64,000 nt of DNA from Shimia_B sp038527375 (lineage in GTDB: Bacteria; Pseudomonadota; Alphaproteobacteria; Rhodobacterales; Rhodobacteraceae). Below are positions 42,912 through 56,522 of the stretch, in pieces. Below the pieces are notes generated by a model, which worked only from the letters and a program-made list of their open reading frames with translations, was not told the DNA's origin and did no database searches. The position numbers and the translations under genes are program-made. The stretch's first letter is position 1, and each line of letters begins with the position of its first letter. Where the stretch lies: NCBI GenBank assembly GCA_038527375.1, contig JBCBFU010000001.1, positions 86,027-150,026 of the forward strand. Reading direction: 5' to 3'.

Positions 42912-43720
42912 ACGCTGATCGCGCCGGAGTAGCCCAGCACCAGCAGAACGATCCCCAGCGCCACGCGGTAGATCACGTAGGGCGTAAAGCTGATGCTACG
43001 CAGCAGGCGCATCATCAGGGCCAACGCGGCGAGGGCGGCGAGGAAGCTGAACACGATCACGATGCCCGCGTCCCGCAGCGGGACCGCGCCGCCGATCAAG
43101 TCCAGCGATGACAGGGCGCCCGAGGCGATGATCGTGGGGATCGACATCAACATGGCAATCTTGGCGCCATCGCTGCGGGTGTAGCCGTGGACCAAGGCGC
43201 CGGTGATGACGATGCCCGACCGCGACGTGCCAGGGATCAGCGCGATCATCTGCCAGAGGCCGAGGCGCACCGCGTCCTTGAGCGACCACTGCGCCGCGGT
43301 TCGCGTTTGTGGGGCGCGTTGATCGGCCCAGTAGAGAAGCAGCCCGAACAGCAGCATCGTCCAGCCGATCACTGTGACAGACCGCATCGCATCCGCCGCG
43401 CCTGTCACCTTGAGGACCGCGCCTGCGATGATGACGGGGATCGTCGCGATGATAAGGCACAGCGCCAGCCACGCGCCTTGGGTGTCGACCTTGCCCCGGA
43501 TCAGGCGGCCAAGCCCAATCAGGGCTGCGCGGACATCACTCCAGAAATACAAAACGACAGCGAACAGCGTACCCACATGGGCCGCCACATCGATGACGAG
43601 GCCCTGATCCTGAAGGCCGGTGAGCAGGGGCAAAAGGACGAGGTGGCCTGAGGAGGACACCGGCAGAAATTCGGTTATGCCTTGGATCAGGGCAACGAGG
43701 ATGAGATGAAACAGGGGCAT
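42908..43720 (-). CDS. uppP: Undecaprenyl-diphosphatase (BacA/UppP)
   Basis: Recycles the C55 lipid carrier for peptidoglycan and O-antigen by removing one phosphate; overexpression gives bacitracin resistance. 270 residues, about eight membrane segments. Catalytic motifs are QGITEFLPVSSSGHLVL and LIPGTSRSGIVITGAL. The ATG at 43720 is chosen over the ORF extension to 43768 because it starts directly with the first conserved helix. Confidence 0.95.
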   Translation of the reverse strand: MPLFHLILVALIQGITEFLPVSSSGHLVLLPLLTGLQDQGLVIDVAAHVGTLFAVVLYFWSDVRAALIGLGRLIRGKVDTQGAWLALCLIIATIPVIIAGAVLKVTGAADAMRSVTVIGWTMLLFGLLLYWADQRAPQTRTAAQWSLKDAVRLGLWQMIALIPGTSRSGIVITGALVHGYTRSDGAKIAMLMSIPTIIASGALSSLDLIGGAVPLRDAGIVIVFSFLAALAALALMMRLLRSISFTPYVIYRVALGIVLLVLGYSGAISV

Positions 43721-43939
43721 CGCGGGTCCGAATCGGGGTCTTTGCCGCACCCTAGTGCATGGGATCAAAAGCGAAATACCGGTTATAGGTCCGGTGCGGC
43801 CCTAAAATACACACTCGCAGCCCCGAATTTGGGTCAGTAGCGCTGCCTTTTTGCAAAATAGGTCAGGATTAGTGACTTTTATCCTGATCCGGCGCTGGTA
43901 TAAGGCAGGTCCATTCCAGATTTGGTGAGGACAGGCGAC

Positions 43940-45373
43940 ATGGCCAAAGGCCCCATGCTGAAATTCGTGACCGTGGATCGTGCGATGCCGGAGAAGCGTC
44001 CGCCCAATCTGCGCAACAAGGATTTCCAGGAGATTTATGGCGAGTACGCCAAGGCCAAGGCCGAAGAGCAAGCCGGGCGTTGTAGCCAGTGTGGCGTGCC
44101 CTATTGCCAATCGCATTGCCCGTTGCACAACAACATCCCCGATTGGCTGCGCCTGACGGCAGAAAACCGTCTGAAAGAGGCCTATGAGGTCAGCCAGGCC
44201 ACCAACACCTTCCCTGAAATCTGTGGCCGCATTTGCCCGCAGGACCGCCTGTGCGAAGGCAACTGCGTGATCGAGCAATCGGGCCACGGCACCGTCACCA
44301 TCGGGTCGGTGGAGAAATACATCACCGACACCGCGTGGGAGGAAGGCTGGGTGCAGCCCGTGACCCCGGCGGTCGAACGGTCCGAGAGCGTGGGCATCAT
44401 TGGCGCGGGCCCCGGCGGCCTGGCAGCCGCGGATATGCTGCGACGCGAGGGCGTGCAGGTAACCGTCTATGACCGCTATGATCGCGGGGGCGGCCTGCTG
44501 ACCTACGGCATTCCCGGCTTCAAGCTGGAGAAAGACGTGGTCATGCGCCGGATCGACCAGCTTGAGCAATCGGGCGTGACCTTTGTCCTGAACTGCAATG
44601 TGGGCGAGGACGTCCAGTTCAACGAATTGCGGGACAAGCACGACGCGGTTCTGATCGCGACGGGCGTCTATAAAACACGGGATTTGCAGGCCCCGGGATC
44701 GGGTGCTGCGGGCATCGTGCGCGCCATTGATTACCTGACCGCATCGAACAAGCTGTCCTTTGGCGACACCGTGCCCGAGGTCGAGAGCGGGGAGCTCTTT
44801 GCCGAGGGCAAGAAGGTGGTCGTGATCGGTGGTGGAGACACCGCGATGGACTGCGTGCGGACCGCCGTGCGCCAAGGCGCTGAAAGCGTGAAGTGCCTCT
44901 ATCGTCGGGACCGGGCCAACATGCCGGGATCGCAGCGCGAGGTTGCCAACGCCGAGGAAGAAGGCGTCGATTTCGTTTGGCTGAGCGCCCCCAAGGGCTT
45001 CACCGGTGACAAGGTCGACGGCGTGATGGTCCAGAAGATGCGCCTTGGCGCACCCGATGCGACGGGCCGTCAGATGCCCGAGGTGATCGAAGGGGCGGAT
45101 TACGTGGAAGAGGCCGATCTGGTGATCAAAGCCTTGGGTTTTGAGGCCGAGGATCTGCCGACGCTCTGGGGTGAGCCCGAGTTGGAAGTGACCCGCTGGG
45201 GCACCGTCCGGGCGGAGTACGAGACGGGCCGCACCAACCTGCCGGGCGTCTATGCGGTGGGCGATATCGTGCGTGGCGCGTCGCTTGTTGTGTGGGCCAT
45301 CCGCGACGGTCGCGACTGCGCCGCGGCCATCCTTAACGATTTGTCCGCGGGGCAAACCGTGGCCGCCGAGTAA
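43940..45373 (+). CDS. gltD: Glutamate synthase small subunit
   Basis: 477 residues. Delivers electrons from NADPH to the GltB large subunit. N-terminal iron-sulfur cysteines CSQCGVPYCQSHCP and CGRICPQDRLCEGNC, FAD motif IIGAGPGGLAAADML and NADPH motif VVIGGGDTAMDCVRTAV are all present. The ATG at 43940 has GAGGA upstream; an in-frame TTG lies 18 bases earlier. It is separated from gltB by one unrelated-looking gene on the same strand. Confidence 0.97.
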   Translation: MAKGPMLKFVTVDRAMPEKRPPNLRNKDFQEIYGEYAKAKAEEQAGRCSQCGVPYCQSHCPLHNNIPDWLRLTAENRLKEAYEVSQATNTFPEICGRICPQDRLCEGNCVIEQSGHGTVTIGSVEKYITDTAWEEGWVQPVTPAVERSESVGIIGAGPGGLAAADMLRREGVQVTVYDRYDRGGGLLTYGIPGFKLEKDVVMRRIDQLEQSGVTFVLNCNVGEDVQFNELRDKHDAVLIATGVYKTRDLQAPGSGAAGIVRAIDYLTASNKLSFGDTVPEVESGELFAEGKKVVVIGGGDTAMDCVRTAVRQGAESVKCLYRRDRANMPGSQREVANAEEEGVDFVWLSAPKGFTGDKVDGVMVQKMRLGAPDATGRQMPEVIEGADYVEEADLVIKALGFEAEDLPTLWGEPELEVTRWGTVRAEYETGRTNLPGVYAVGDIVRGASLVVWAIRDGRDCAAAILNDLSAGQTVAAE

Positions 45374-45383
45374 CAGGCACAAC

Positions 45384-45427
45384 CGGTACACATCGCGTAC
45401 ACCAAGCGTACACATTGCGTACATACG
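45384..45427. repeat. Four tandem 11-bp units with GTACAC core
   Basis: Units CGGTACACATC, GCGTACACCAA, GCGTACACATT and GCGTACATACG start at 45384, 45395, 45406 and 45417. The GTACA core recurs every 11 bases exactly. It lies between the gltD stop and the following gene, ending 61 bases before that gene's start, so a regulator-binding array is plausible. Confidence 0.75.
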
Positions 45428-45488
45428 CGCGGCTGCATCGCAAAACCAATTGGTCAGGGCTTCTGACAATTAACGGAGACAGACGGAC

Positions 45489-46178
45489 GTGAAACCCATC
45501 CTTAACCTATGCGCCGCCGTGCTGGCGCTGGGCCTGCCCACCGCCCCGGCGTTGGCGCAGGATGAGGAGACGTATCGTCTGCCCGAAGGCTGCGAGGCCT
45601 ATGTCACGGTCCAGTACAAGCTGTGTCAGGTCAGCCATCACTACACCTGTGTGGGCGACCCCGAAGGCCATCAGTGGCGCGTCGATCTGGGGCCGGAGGG
45701 CGAGACCTATCTGGGCCGCATCGACGCGGAGACGCAGTGGATCGAGAGCTTCGACATGCTGCTGGGTATCCGTGACACGCTGGACGCCGACCCGACCGAC
45801 CCGGCGAGCTTTACGGAGCTGACCCAGACGGGTCGTGACGATTTCGATTTCTCGACATCCAGCGCGATGGCTGACGGCGTGGTTTACCGGGGGCGCGATC
45901 TGTTGACCGGGCGCACCGTCGTGATCGACGATGTCCCTCTTCTGGAGACCGAGACATACGCCTATGCGGAAACCAAGTCGGGCGAGTTCCTGTGGGAGTC
46001 GACCGGCAACGAATACATCCATCTGGAGTGGCGCCTGTTTATGGCGGGCCGCTACGTGACGCGCACCCCGAACGGGACCGATCAGGTCGAGGACGCGCCC
46101 GAGGATTTCATCTTTCCCGGCGAGGCGGGCTTTCTCAGCCCGACCCCGGAATTCAATTGCAACACGTTGATCCTGTAA
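45489..46178 (+). CDS. Secreted protein of unknown function, 229 residues
   Basis: Signal peptide MKPILNLCAAVLALGLPT ending ALA, then a cysteine-containing soluble domain (YVTVQYKLCQVSHHYTCVGD and a final FNCNTLIL). No family recognised. The start is a GTG with GGAG upstream. It sits between gltD and gltB on the same strand, an unusual insertion into the glt pair, and is preceded by the 11-bp repeat array. Confidence 0.7.
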   Translation: MKPILNLCAAVLALGLPTAPALAQDEETYRLPEGCEAYVTVQYKLCQVSHHYTCVGDPEGHQWRVDLGPEGETYLGRIDAETQWIESFDMLLGIRDTLDADPTDPASFTELTQTGRDDFDFSTSSAMADGVVYRGRDLLTGRTVVIDDVPLLETETYAYAETKSGEFLWESTGNEYIHLEWRLFMAGRYVTRTPNGTDQVEDAPEDFIFPGEAGFLSPTPEFNCNTLIL

Positions 46179-46223
46179 CCCGGGATCCCCGATACGACCC
46201 CGACGCAGCGAAGGAGCTACGCC

Positions 46224-50759
<4,536 letters not shown>

Positions 50760-50788
50760 TCCAGCGGACTGCGGATATCTTTTGGATC

Positions 50789-50815
50789 AGGGGCCTGCGT
50801 TGCGGGCCCCTTTTT
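50789..50815 (+). terminator. Rho-independent terminator of gltB
   Basis: AGGGGCC (50789-50795) pairs with GGCCCCT (50805-50811) around a 9-base loop, followed by TTTTT. Confidence 0.85.
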
Positions 50816-50835
50816 CGTGTGGGGCTGAGCCCCGC

Positions 50836-51870
50836 CTATTTCGTGAAGTCGGTGATGACGGCGGTGCCAAGTGGCGTTGGCCCGTGCATCGCGCGCAGTT
50901 CCGCGCTTGCGCCTGACAGCGGCACCGTCCGGTCAAGCATGGGCGCAAGGTCCACATCGCCCCGCTCGATCATCCCGAGCAGCGTCGGGTATTTCCACGA
51001 GGGCATCCCGCGCGTGCCGTAGAAGGCCAGTTGCTTGGCATAGATTGCGCGCATGTTGATGTGCATCATCCCGTCGCCCGCGGGCATCCCGATATGGACG
51101 TGACGGCCCAGCGTGGCGAGGCATTCGACCGAGGCATTGGTGGTGGCGGCGATCCCCAGCGCCTCGATCGAGACTTGCGCGCCGCCGCCGGTCAGGTCGC
51201 GGATGGCAGCGGCGGAGTTCCCGTCGCTGGCGTTGACGGCGGCGTCTGCACCAAGGCGCAGGGCCTCCTGCAATTTGTCCTCGACGATGTCGACAACGAT
51301 GACCCGCGCGCCGAGCATCTTGGCGAGCAGCAGCGCCGACAGCCCGATACCGCCGGTTCCGTGGATCGCGACCCAATCGCCCGCCTTCACGCCTGCGCGG
51401 TCGGTCAATGCGTGCCACGCGGTCGTCACCCGGCACCCGAGACCGGCCGCCAAGGCAGGCGACAGGCTGTCGGGCAGGTGGACGAGGTTGTGATCATGGG
51501 GGACGGCCACGTATTCGGCATAGGCCCCTTGGGTGCCAAAGCCGGGCACAATGGCGTCGTCGCAGGCGTTTGACGCGCCCGTTTGGCAAGCCGCGCAGGT
51601 GCCGCAGCCGAGGATGAAGGGCGCGATCAGGCGGTCGCCGGGTTTGTATTTGGCATTCGCACCGGCCTCTACCACCGTGCCGCAATATTCGTGACCAAGG
51701 ACCGAGCCATCCGACACCTTGGGGTGTTCGCCCGTCCAGCCGTGGAAGTCGGACCGGCAGATGCCGCAGGCCGCGACCTCAAGCACGACACCGTCGTCGG
51801 GGCAGGCTGGATCAGGCAGGGTTTCAATGGACAAGTCTTCGTTGAAATCACGGACAACGGCAGCGCGCAT
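50836..51870 (-). CDS. Zinc-dependent alcohol dehydrogenase family protein
   Basis: 344 residues, medium-chain dehydrogenase. Catalytic-zinc region CGICRSDFHGWTG and GHEYCGTVVEAG, structural-zinc cysteines in GCGTCAACQTGASNAC, NAD-binding HGTGGIGLSALLLA. The substrate is not evident. The ATG at 51870 starts directly at MRAAVVRDFNEDL; the upstream extension is unsupported. It converges on gltB across the terminator. Confidence 0.9.
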   Translation of the reverse strand: MRAAVVRDFNEDLSIETLPDPACPDDGVVLEVAACGICRSDFHGWTGEHPKVSDGSVLGHEYCGTVVEAGANAKYKPGDRLIAPFILGCGTCAACQTGASNACDDAIVPGFGTQGAYAEYVAVPHDHNLVHLPDSLSPALAAGLGCRVTTAWHALTDRAGVKAGDWVAIHGTGGIGLSALLLAKMLGARVIVVDIVEDKLQEALRLGADAAVNASDGNSAAAIRDLTGGGAQVSIEALGIAATTNASVECLATLGRHVHIGMPAGDGMMHINMRAIYAKQLAFYGTRGMPSWKYPTLLGMIERGDVDLAPMLDRTVPLSGASAELRAMHGPTPLGTAVITDFTK

Positions 51871-51986
51871 GGGGGTCCCTTTGGATTTGGTCGTGGCAGG
51901 AACTGCACCCCGAAGCCCGCGCCCATGCAAGTCTTTCTTTCATCTGGGGCATTGATCGGGCGGGTGGGCCATGGTCCTTAGTCGTC

Positions 51987-52709
51987 ATGGCACGCAAGGC
52001 GCGAAAATCGAAACCCAAGGCCCCGCGATCGGTCGGGACATGGTGGCAGCGCGTCAAGCGGCGCATCGTCCGGGGGATTGTGATCATGCTGATCGGTGTG
52101 GCCGTGATTGTGGCGGCGGGGTCGGTGATCAACCCGCCCACGACGCCGTACATCCTGCAGGAGGCCAACCGTTTGGGTGGCGTGGATCGCCAATGGGTCC
52201 CGGCGGATGAGATCGCGCCGGTGATGCTGCGGTCCGCCGTGGCGGCGGAGGACGCAAATTTCTGTCTGCATTGGGGGCTGGACACCACGGCCATTCAGGA
52301 CGCGCTGGAAGCGGGGGCGTTGCGCGGCGGATCGACCATCAGCCAGCAGGTCATGAAGAACGTCTATCTGTGGCATGGGCGGTCGTGGCTCAGAAAGGCG
52401 CTGGAGGCGGCGCTGACGCCCTACATGGAGTTGACGTGGTCCAAGCGGCGTATCCTTGAGGTCTATTTGAACGTGGCCGAATTCGACGAGGGCGTGTTCG
52501 GGGTAGAGGCCGCAGCGCGGCACTATTTCGGTGTGGGGCCAGAGGCGTTGAGCGCGGTGCAGGCAGCACGGCTGGCCATGGTGTTGCCCAATCCCAAGGG
52601 CCGGTCCGCATCCCAGCCCACGGCGGCGCAGCGGCGGCGGTCGGCCAGCATCCTCGATGGGGCGGAGACGATCCGCCGGGATGGGCGCGCGGCCTGTTTC
52701 GAGGATTGA
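51987..52709 (+). CDS. mtgA: Monofunctional peptidoglycan glycosyltransferase
   Basis: 240 residues. Polymerises lipid II glycan strands (GT51) without a transpeptidase domain. One N-terminal membrane anchor (IVIMLIGVAVIVAAGSVI), then the GT51 motifs SAVAAEDANFCLHWGLD, GGSTISQQVMKNVYLW, KRRILEVYLNVAEF and AARHYFGV. The first residues are strongly basic. Confidence 0.94.
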   Translation: MARKARKSKPKAPRSVGTWWQRVKRRIVRGIVIMLIGVAVIVAAGSVINPPTTPYILQEANRLGGVDRQWVPADEIAPVMLRSAVAAEDANFCLHWGLDTTAIQDALEAGALRGGSTISQQVMKNVYLWHGRSWLRKALEAALTPYMELTWSKRRILEVYLNVAEFDEGVFGVEAAARHYFGVGPEALSAVQAARLAMVLPNPKGRSASQPTAAQRRRSASILDGAETIRRDGRAACFED

Positions 52710-52761
52710 TCCCGGCCATCGCCTGCGGCATGGAGTGGGGACCGAGGTTTTGGGACGCTCC

Positions 52762-53427
52762 ATGAACACGCTCTATCACGTGCCGCTTTCACCTTTTTGC
52801 CGGAAGGTCCGTTTGAGCCTTGCCGAAAAGAAGATCGAGGTGGAGCTGGTCGAAGAGAAATATTGGGAGCAGAGCCCCGAATTCCTGCGCCGCAACCCGG
52901 CGGGGAAGGTTCCTGTGCTCAAGCTGGATGGGAAAACGCTGACGGAGTCGTCGGCGATTTGCGAGTATCTGGAAGAGGCGCATCCGGCCCCCGCGCTGAT
53001 GCCGCAGGCCAAGGATGCCCGGTTCGAGGTTCGGCGCCTGGTGGCGTGGTTCGATGACAAGTTCCACCACGAGGTGACGTCCAAGCTGCTCTATGAGCGG
53101 GTGAACAAGAAGGTCATGGGGCAGGGCTATCCGGATTCGACGAATGTCAAAGCGGGCGCTCGGGCGATCAAGTATCATCTGGATTACATGCAGTGGCTGC
53201 TCGATCACCGTCGGTGGTTGGCCGGCGATGTGATGACGCTGGCGGATTTCGCGGCGGCGGCGCAGCTGTCATCGCTGGACTACATCAGCGACGTGGATTG
53301 GAACCGGTCCGAGACGGTCAAGGACTGGTACGCCAAGATCAAGTCGCGCCCCGCGTTCCGGTCAATCCTTGCGGATGTGGTGCCGGGGTTCCCGCCGCCA
53401 CGCCACTATGCTGATCTGGATTTCTGA
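52762..53427 (+). CDS. Glutathione S-transferase family protein
   Basis: 221 residues. Thioredoxin-like N-terminal domain (LYHVPLSPFCRKVRLSLAEK with a Cys, then NPAGKVPVLKLDGKTLTESS and AICEYLEE) and an all-helical C-terminal domain with LADFAAAAQLSSLDYI. The SPFCRKVR active-site segment suggests a cysteine-type or beta/omega-like GST. Substrate unknown. Confidence 0.9.
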   Translation: MNTLYHVPLSPFCRKVRLSLAEKKIEVELVEEKYWEQSPEFLRRNPAGKVPVLKLDGKTLTESSAICEYLEEAHPAPALMPQAKDARFEVRRLVAWFDDKFHHEVTSKLLYERVNKKVMGQGYPDSTNVKAGARAIKYHLDYMQWLLDHRRWLAGDVMTLADFAAAAQLSSLDYISDVDWNRSETVKDWYAKIKSRPAFRSILADVVPGFPPPRHYADLDF

Positions 53428-53436
53428 AGGTCTTCG

Positions 53437-53520
53437 CCCGGCTGATAAGCCGGGCAGCGCCCGAACCGCCCCCCACGGGGCGGGCGCTTCTCGCCCACCC
53501 CGTCGGTTCGGGCACTGCCC
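53437..53520 (+). other. Overlapping hairpins in the queG leader
   Basis: Hairpin A: CCCGGCT (53437-53443) with AGCCGGG (53448-53454). Hairpin B: a 17-base arm 53452-53468 pairs with 53504-53520 with one mismatch and encloses a smaller stem. The arms share 53452-53454, so A and B compete. B ends 6 bases before the queG ATG. Terminator, attenuator or palindromic repeat are all possible. Confidence 0.5.
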
Positions 53521-53526
53521 TCGCAC

Positions 53527-54579
53527 ATGGTGCGCCCCGTGAGTGTGTCCAAAGAAGAGCTGGTCGCGCAGGCAGAAGCCGAGGGGTTCTCGCTCGTACG
53601 AGTCGCACCCCTGATCGACATGCCCGACCACTACACGCGGCTGCGCGCCTATCTGGAGGCCGGACGTCACGGGTCGATGGCGTGGATGGAGGATCGCCAT
53701 TGGTGGCGGGGGGACCCGGCGGCCCTGTGGCCCGAGGCCAAGTCGGCGATCATGCTGGGGGAGGTCTACACCCCCGAAGGCGACGCATTGGCCAACCTGG
53801 CCCACCCCGAGATCGGCAACATCAGCGTCTATGCGCGGCATAAAGACTACCACGATCTGGTCAAGAAGCGGCTCAAGCGCGTAGCGCGGTGGCTGATTGA
53901 CCAGACGGGCGGTCCGGGGACGTCGCAAGTCAAGGTCTTTGTGGACACCGCGCCCGTGCCGGAGAAGGCGCTGGGCGCGCTGGCGGGGCTTGGCTGGCAG
54001 GGCAAGCACAGCAATTTGGTCAGCCGCGATCTGGGCAACTGGTTCTTTATCGGGTCGATCTTCACAACCTTGGAGTTCGAGCCTGATACGCCCGAAGTTG
54101 ACCACTGCGGGTCTTGCCGCGCCTGTCTGGACGTCTGCCCCACGGATGCGTTTCCGGCGCCCTACCAATTGGATGCGCGGCGGTGCATTTCCTACCTGAC
54201 AATCGAACATAAAGGCCCGGTGGACGAGGATCTGCGGCCCGGTCTGGGCAACCGCATCTATGGCTGCGACGACTGTCTGGCCGTCTGCCCGTGGAACAAG
54301 TTCGCCAATGACGCGCGGGAGGTGCGCTATGCCGCGCGGGACGATCTGCGTGCGCCGCCGCTGGCCGAGTTGGTGGCGCTGGACGACGCGGGCTTTCGGG
54401 CGCGGTTTTCAGGCAGTCCCATCAAGCGGATCGGACGCGATCGGTTTGTGCGCAATGTGCTTTATGCCATCGGCAATAGCGGCCTGCCCGAGCTGATCGC
54501 ACTGGCCCGGCCCCTGTGCGCCGACCCCGACCCCGCCGTTGCAGATGCGGCGCGTTGGGCCATATCACGCCTGAAATAG
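53527..54579 (+). CDS. queG: Epoxyqueuosine reductase
   Basis: Cobalamin-dependent iron-sulfur enzyme for the last step of queuosine tRNA modification. 350 residues. Two 4Fe-4S motifs are CGSCRACLDVCPTDAFP and CDDCLAVCPWNKFA, with a C-terminal HEAT-like stretch ending DAARWAISRLK. The start codon is uncertain: the ATG at 53527 has no ribosome-binding site apart from the hairpin arm, and GTGs at 53530, 53539 and 53545 are alternatives. Confidence 0.95.
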   Translation: MVRPVSVSKEELVAQAEAEGFSLVRVAPLIDMPDHYTRLRAYLEAGRHGSMAWMEDRHWWRGDPAALWPEAKSAIMLGEVYTPEGDALANLAHPEIGNISVYARHKDYHDLVKKRLKRVARWLIDQTGGPGTSQVKVFVDTAPVPEKALGALAGLGWQGKHSNLVSRDLGNWFFIGSIFTTLEFEPDTPEVDHCGSCRACLDVCPTDAFPAPYQLDARRCISYLTIEHKGPVDEDLRPGLGNRIYGCDDCLAVCPWNKFANDAREVRYAARDDLRAPPLAELVALDDAGFRARFSGSPIKRIGRDRFVRNVLYAIGNSGLPELIALARPLCADPDPAVADAARWAISRLK

Positions 54580-54664
54580 GGCCGCGGCCTTTTTCCCGCC
54601 TTAATTCCCCGTATATGCATGTGTGCAAAGACTACGGTTAACGTGGCTTGGTGAGAGGTACGGT

Positions 54665-55690
54665 ATGGCAGATTACACGATCTATGTTCTTGATGAGTCC
54701 GACGTGACATTCCTGTCGGGCGGACCCCTTGATGGCGAAAATCAAGGCAGCGGTGTTCATCTGACAAATACGACCACCACCTTCACCGTCGACACACCGG
54801 CGTGGACGCCCATCGACATCACCGACAACGACCTGAACTTTGGCGATAGCGACAGTTCGCAAAAGTTGAACGGCGCGCAGGAGATCGACGGGACGACCTA
54901 TGCAAGCGGTACCGTGGTCGAGGCCGAATACGGGTTCGAGGTCGAAGACGAAGACGGCAATATCTGGCAGTTGATCGCATTCAACGTCCGCGAAAGCGGA
55001 AGCGAATTTCCGGTATATGGAACCGTGGAAGGGATCGCCGTGATCGGCGGCCCCGGTGATTTTCCGCCGGCCGGGCAGGTCCTGACGGTCATTTCGAACC
55101 AAGAGGGGCCGAACTATGCGGCGGCGGATTATGCGACGCCGATCTGCTTTGACGCGGGCACGCCGATCCGGACGCCCGGTGGCTGGGCTGCGGTAGACGC
55201 TCTCGCGCCCGGTGACGTCGTGTTGACCCGTGACGCCGGACCCCAAACCGTGCGGTGGGTGGGTCGGCGCCCGGTCTGGGGCGTGGGCCGATTTGCCCCC
55301 GTGGAAATCCCCGCAGGCGCGCTGGGCAACACACGCACGCTGCGCGTGTCACAGCAACACCGCGTCTTGTGGCGGTCGCCCAAGGCGGAATTGATGTTCG
55401 GCACGACCGAGGTTCTGGTCCCGGCGGTGTCGCTGGTGGGGCGGCACGGCATCACGCTGAAGCAAGGTGTTCAGGCCACGTATTGCCACATCCTTCTGGA
55501 CGAGCACGCGCTTTTGGATGCCGCGGGCCTGTGGTCAGAGAGCCTGTATCTGGGCGCGACGGGTCTGGGGTCTCTGGACGCTGCGGCCCGGGACGAGGTC
55601 TTGTCGCTCTTCCCCGAGCTTGAACGCACGGCACCCCGCGCCATCCGCCCCCTGTTGCGGCGGTACGAGGCGCAGGCCCTAGTGGGTTGA
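54665..55690 (+). CDS. Hint-domain protein, probably secreted
   Basis: 341 residues. The C-terminal ~190 residues are a Hint_2-type (hedgehog/intein-like) domain: CFDAGTPIRTPGGWAAVDAL, GDVVLTRDAGPQTVRWVGRR, TLRVSQQHRVLWRSP, YCHILLDEHALLDAAGLWSE. The N-terminal 150 residues are acidic and beta-rich with no signal peptide. Such proteins are abundant in Rhodobacteraceae and are thought to be exported by type I systems, with autoprocessing possible through the Cys at the Hint start. The ATG at 54665 has GAGAGG upstream. Confidence 0.85.
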   Translation: MADYTIYVLDESDVTFLSGGPLDGENQGSGVHLTNTTTTFTVDTPAWTPIDITDNDLNFGDSDSSQKLNGAQEIDGTTYASGTVVEAEYGFEVEDEDGNIWQLIAFNVRESGSEFPVYGTVEGIAVIGGPGDFPPAGQVLTVISNQEGPNYAAADYATPICFDAGTPIRTPGGWAAVDALAPGDVVLTRDAGPQTVRWVGRRPVWGVGRFAPVEIPAGALGNTRTLRVSQQHRVLWRSPKAELMFGTTEVLVPAVSLVGRHGITLKQGVQATYCHILLDEHALLDAAGLWSESLYLGATGLGSLDAAARDEVLSLFPELERTAPRAIRPLLRRYEAQALVG

Positions 55691-55721
55691 AAGGGGCTGA
55701 TACGGGGCTAACCGCAGGCTT

Positions 55722-56522
55722 TTAATCCGGCGTCGCGAACGTCAGGTTGGCCCACATGGAATGCCAGGCAACATCGCCCTCGCGCGGCTCCAGAACCACG
55801 GCGTCCAGCATGTATTCGGTGCCCGGTGTCATCGGGATCGTCACGCGCCCTTGTGCGTCTGTCGTGAAAAGCGCGACATCCGCCTCTTGTTCGCTGCCGT
55901 TGGGGCGAAAGAAGACCTCGACCTGCGCGTTTGCGCGCGGCGCACCATAGAGCAGGACCTGAACCGGCAGCCCGCCGGACATGTCGTCGGTATAGGGATT
56001 GGCCAAGGCGACAATTTCGGTATCCAGCCCGACCGCACGGTCCGCGCCCGCGCCGGATCCGACGGCGACAAGCGACTTGGCATACCGGCGATAGGTTTCC
56101 ACGAAATTCGTCTGGGGCAGCCCACGAGCCGCATGATCCGCCAGAGCGCCGTCAAAGGCCTTGTGTTCCACGAAGTTCACGAACTTCTGCCATTCGCGAT
56201 AGGTCAGGCGGCTGTCGCGGGTTTCATTAACAATGATGGCGAGCCCCTCGCGCGGGAGTTTGCGCGACAGGGCAGGGCGATCCCCAAGGGTCGATTCAGG
56301 CGGGACAACCGCTGCGCCGAGCACGATGTCGAAGCGTGCATTCGTCCGTTCGCGATATGGTTGTGCTGCCCCCTTGAAACGTTCACCCACCCTGATATTC
56401 GCTGTGACAGGGGCACTTTGGGACACTTGATATTCCGTCGGCTCGATCCAGAATTCATGAGCCAGCGCCGGGAACGGCAGCAAGCCAAGCAACAGCATCG
56501 CAATAGCAGGACGCATACGCAT
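55722..56522 (-). CDS. DUF4198-family periplasmic protein
   Basis: 266 residues. Signal peptide MRMRPAIAMLLLGLLPFPALA is followed directly by HEFWIEP, the classic start of DUF4198 proteins linked to nickel/cobalt uptake. VQVLLYGAPRANAQVEV and GRVTIPMTPGTEYMLDAV are the beta-sandwich part. Strong AAGGAG lies 5 bases before the ATG, inside the coding region of the divergent hupE-like gene. Together they suggest a metal-uptake pair. Confidence 0.85.
   Translation of the reverse strand: MRMRPAIAMLLLGLLPFPALAHEFWIEPTEYQVSQSAPVTANIRVGERFKGAAQPYRERTNARFDIVLGAAVVPPESTLGDRPALSRKLPREGLAIIVNETRDSRLTYREWQKFVNFVEHKAFDGALADHAARGLPQTNFVETYRRYAKSLVAVGSGAGADRAVGLDTEIVALANPYTDDMSGGLPVQVLLYGAPRANAQVEVFFRPNGSEQEADVALFTTDAQGRVTIPMTPGTEYMLDAVVLEPREGDVAWHSMWANLTFATPD

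Noticed and set aside
43863..43887. 7-bp inverted repeat TCAGGAT/ATCCTGA upstream of gltD as a possible operator.
   Set aside because: Short stem with an 11-base spacer and no second copy; not distinguishable from chance.
54579..54595. GGCCGCGGCC followed by T-run after queG as a terminator.
   Set aside because: The palindrome leaves no loop, so a stable hairpin of useful length cannot form.
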